Assembly (NCBI GenBank): GCA_937891445.1
Contig: CALAFV010000632.1
Location: 1 to 6,290 of the forward strand
DNA: 6,290 nt
Source: an uncultured Phycisphaerales bacterium
GTDB taxonomy: Bacteria > Planctomycetota > Phycisphaerae > Phycisphaerales > UBA1924
Direction: 5' to 3'
In this document: piece after piece, positions 4,273 through 6,290 of the stretch
How the letters are laid out: every line of letters begins with the position of its first letter
Numbering within the stretch: the first letter of the stretch is position 1
Position numbers and translations under genes: made by a program
Notes under the pieces: generated by a model
The model's database searches: none
Told to the model about the DNA's origin: nothing
What the model saw: the letters and a program-made list of their open reading frames with translations, nothing else

Positions 4273-5478
4273 GTGGCGGACACGACGACCGAAACCGATC
4301 TGCAGGCCCTGGAACGGTTCATCGTTGACAACGACGACCTCCTCGCGCTCGAGGAGGCCATCGGCAGATTCAACATCTTCGACGCGCTGGGCGTCGCCCG
4401 CGCCGAGATCCGGCACTCCAACTTCCTCGCGTGGCTGCTGGATCCATCGGAGTCGCACGGACAGGGCGACCTGTTCCTCAAGGCCGTGCTGATGGACCTG
4501 CTGCGGCAGGCCCCGCCCTCGCTCCGCCCGCTGAGCCCCGTGGAGCTCGACGGGGTTGAGATGCAGGGTGTCGAGATCCGGCGGGAGTGGGAGCACATCG
4601 ATCTGCGTATCGTGTCGCATCGTCCGTCGTTCGTAGTCGCCATCGAGAACAAGGTCGATTCGGGCGAACATTCGAACCAGCTCCGACGCTACAAGGACAC
4701 GATCGGCCGCCACTTCGCCAGCCTGCCAGCCCTGTTCGTCTTCCTGACACCTGACGGCGATGAGGCGAGCGATGACGACTGGGTGAGCTATTCCTACGCC
4801 GATCTGCATCGCGTGCTCCAGCGCGTCGCCCGTATCGGCGCCGGCGCGATCGGAACGGACGTTGCGGTATTTCTGGAGCACTACCTCCGGCTGATCGGGA
4901 GCCGTTTCATGCAGGATCCGAAGATCGACGAGCTGTGCCAGCGCATCTATAAGAACCACCGGCAGGCGCTCGACCTGCTGTTCGAACGCTGCGGCGGCGG
5001 TTCGAGCCCCATCTTCCAGGCCTGCCTGGATTCCCTTCGCGCGCATCCGGACAAGTGGTATATTCTCAACACCACGTCGAAGCGCATCGACTTCGTGCCC
5101 GCGGGGTGGGAGCGGTGGATCCCGCCGCTGTGCTCGCTCCCGAAGCAGGACCCCCGGTTCTGGATCCGGCTGTGGATCTCGTGCGCGGCGACGTACAGCG
5201 ACATCGTGTTCGAAATTGCCCCCTGCAAGGACGCGGAGCTGCGCAAGCGCGTCGTGGACCGCTTCCGGCAGCACCCGGAAGAGTTCCCGTTCGTCAAGCA
5301 GAAACTCAAGGTCACCGACAACTGGACGCGGCTTTTCAGGATCGTCATCCAACGCTGGGATGACGGCGACCCTCCCGAGGTGGACGAGTTCATGCCGAAG
5401 TTCGAGGCGGCCCTGTCCAAAGCGGCCGCAAACCTCAAGGGCGCCGAGCAGGCGCTCAGGCAGGTCTGCGGCGTGTGA
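4273..5478 (+). CDS. PD-(D/E)XK nuclease superfamily protein (PDDEXK_4-like)
   Basis: A 401-aa protein from the GTG start. The N-terminal part has RHSNFLAWLLDP (about 47-58), the usual opening signature of this group. It is followed by the nuclease core: EWEHIDLRI with D110, a beta strand, then AIENKV with E125 and K127 (the D...ExK triad), and HSNQLRRY with Q136, the conserved QxxxY helix. A middle helix ELCQRIYKNHRQALDLLFE (about 220-238) is also typical of PDDEXK_4 proteins (PF14281 by memory). The C-terminal third mixes strands and charged helices, ending LKGAEQALRQVCGV. All core catalytic positions are present, so it may cut nucleic acid, but the biological role of the family is not established. 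Its members often occur in variable or defence-linked regions; here no methylase, helicase or toxin partner adjoins it. The frame extends to ATG 4216, but the added 19 residues lack family character. It ends 17 bp before a strong terminator. Confidence 0.85.
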   Translation: MADTTTETDLQALERFIVDNDDLLALEEAIGRFNIFDALGVARAEIRHSNFLAWLLDPSESHGQGDLFLKAVLMDLLRQAPPSLRPLSPVELDGVEMQGVEIRREWEHIDLRIVSHRPSFVVAIENKVDSGEHSNQLRRYKDTIGRHFASLPALFVFLTPDGDEASDDDWVSYSYADLHRVLQRVARIGAGAIGTDVAVFLEHYLRLIGSRFMQDPKIDELCQRIYKNHRQALDLLFERCGGGSSPIFQACLDSLRAHPDKWYILNTTSKRIDFVPAGWERWIPPLCSLPKQDPRFWIRLWISCAATYSDIVFEIAPCKDAELRKRVVDRFRQHPEEFPFVKQKLKVTDNWTRLFRIVIQRWDDGDPPEVDEFMPKFEAALSKAAANLKGAEQALRQVCGV

Positions 5479-5494
5479 GCAGCGCCGGGAAAGC

Positions 5495-5530
5495 AAGACG
5501 CCCGCCCCAGCCGGGACGGGCGTCTTTTGT
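5495..5530 (+). terminator. Strong intrinsic terminator between convergent genes
   Basis: AAGACGCCCG (5495-5504) pairs perfectly with CGGGCGTCTT (5517-5526). After one C-A mismatch, CCC (5506-5508) pairs with GGG (5513-5515) around a 4-base loop AGCC. TTTTGTTTGT follows on the plus strand (from 5525), so it ends the PD-(D/E)XK transcript. On the minus strand the same stem is followed by GCTTTCC, a weaker tract, so it may also end the atpD transcript, whose stop is about 25 bp away. Confidence 0.9.
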
Positions 5531-5553
5531 TTGTCTCGGAAAGAGAGGTCGGC

Positions 5554-6290
5554 TCAGCCGGCCTTCATCTTCTCGGCCTTCTTGCGGGCGTCGTCGAGGG
5601 TGCCGACGTACATGAACGCGCCCTCGGGGAGGTCGTCGCCCTCGCCGTTGCACAGACGCTCGAACGAGTCGATCGTCTGATCCAGCGGCGTCGTGACGCC
5701 GGGGAAGCCGGTGAAGACCTCGGCGACGTAGAACGGCTGGCTGAGGAAGCGCTCGATCTTGCGGGCGCGGGAGACGATGAGTTTGTCCTCTTCGGAGAGT
5801 TCGTCCACGCCGAGGATCGCGATGATGTCCTGGAGTTCCTTGTAGCGCTGGAGGATCGACTGCACGCGGCGGGAGACGCGGTAGTGCCGCTCGCCGAGGA
5901 TGTCGGCGGAGAGGATTCGGGAGGTCGAGGCCAGCGGGTCCACGGCGGGGTAGATGCCCTTCTCGGCGATGCCGCGGCTGAGCACGACGAACGCGTCGAG
6001 GTGGGCGAAGGCGGTCGCCGGGGCCGGGTCGGTCAGGTCGTCGGCCGGCACGTAGATCGCCTGCACGGAGGTGATGGCGCCCTTGCTGGTCGAGGTGATG
6101 CGTTCCTGGAGTTCACCCATCTCCGTGGACAGCGTGGGCTGGTAACCCACGGCGCTGGGCATGCGGCCCAGCAGAGCCGACACCTCGGAGCCCGCCTGCG
6201 TGAAGCGGAAGATGTTGTCGATGAAGATCAGGGTTTCCTTGCCGGAGGCGTCGCGGAACTCCTCGGCCATGGTGAGGCCGGAGAGGGCGA
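5554..6290 (-). CDS. atpD: F-type ATP synthase subunit beta, C-terminal half (5' end outside window)
   Basis: Catalytic beta subunit of the F1 sector, making ATP from ADP and phosphate at the membrane-bound ATP synthase. The visible 244 residues begin ALSGLTMAEEFRD; full-length beta subunits are about 465-480 aa, so the P-loop and N-terminal barrel lie beyond base 6290. Visible hallmarks in order: Walker B strand LIFIDN followed by IFRFTQAGSEVSALLGRMPS, then GYQPTLSTEMGELQERI, the catalytic-site loop SIQ-like TSVQAIYVPADDLTDPAP, the adenine-binding GIYPAVDPL, STSRIL, and the intact DELSEED lever motif that contacts the rotor, then FYVAEVFTGFPG. The C-terminus GTLDDARKKAEKMKAG is normal in length. 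The internal ATG at the MAEEF position is not a start. The usual next gene, atpC (epsilon), does not follow: only 75 bp and a terminator separate it from the convergent nuclease-family gene. Confidence 0.97.
   Translation of the reverse strand, partial: ALSGLTMAEEFRDASGKETLIFIDNIFRFTQAGSEVSALLGRMPSAVGYQPTLSTEMGELQERITSTSKGAITSVQAIYVPADDLTDPAPATAFAHLDAFVVLSRGIAEKGIYPAVDPLASTSRILSADILGERHYRVSRRVQSILQRYKELQDIIAILGVDELSEEDKLIVSRARKIERFLSQPFYVAEVFTGFPGVTTPLDQTIDSFERLCNGEGDDLPEGAFMYVGTLDDARKKAEKMKAG

Noticed and set aside
4165..5496. Long minus-strand open frame opposite the PD-(D/E)XK gene
   Set aside because: Repetitive Arg/Asp/Val/Leu composition of an antisense shadow. The plus strand has intact family motifs and catalytic residues.
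1..6290. CRISPR array, tRNA or rRNA gene, insertion sequence, attachment site
   Set aside because: I saw no spaced direct repeats of CRISPR length, no transposase or integrase, no terminal inverted repeats, and no recognisable tRNA or rRNA sequence.

Overview
The window is GC-rich throughout, with G or C at most third codon positions in the real genes. It reads as ordinary chromosome from a free-living bacterium. A DUF1569 protein, compact mixed-strand gene order and a proline-rich lipoprotein point to Planctomycetota, possibly class Phycisphaerae. That placement is inference; no rRNA or other phylogenetic marker gene is complete here except fabG.

Layout, left to right. Plus strand: the C-terminal end of an unidentified protein (1-155) overlaps the start of a secreted lipoprotein with a 12-proline run (127-897), followed by fabG (976-1722). 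Minus strand, convergent to fabG with an 8-bp gap: a two-gene unit of a single-domain EamA-type membrane protein (2692-2159) and a conserved uncharacterised protein (2156-1731). Then comes a 200-bp intergenic stretch holding two arrays of TGCC-type heptamers in opposite orientation. Next is a minus-strand DUF1569/DinB-like protein (3394-2894), whose upstream region carries a 14-bp palindrome. Plus strand again: a small gene (3511-3736) with an apparent one-base frameshift in its fourth-base C run, a 123-aa lysine-rich helical protein (3801-4172), and a solitary PD-(D/E)XK nuclease-family protein (4273-5478). The nuclease-family gene ends at a strong hairpin terminator. Facing it on the minus strand is the C-terminal half of the F1 ATP synthase beta subunit, atpD (6290-5554), with no atpC directly after it.

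The genes do not form one pathway. FabG serves fatty-acid elongation and AtpD serves ATP synthesis; the rest are mostly uncharacterised. The most coherent signal is regulatory. Three genes (EamA, DUF1569, PD-(D/E)XK) each have a TANNNT hexamer exactly six bases before the start codon, the arrangement expected of leaderless transcripts. The other genes have Shine-Dalgarno-like sequences. I did not find a complete new biological system. The nuclease-family protein is the only gene with a possible defence flavour, and it stands alone.
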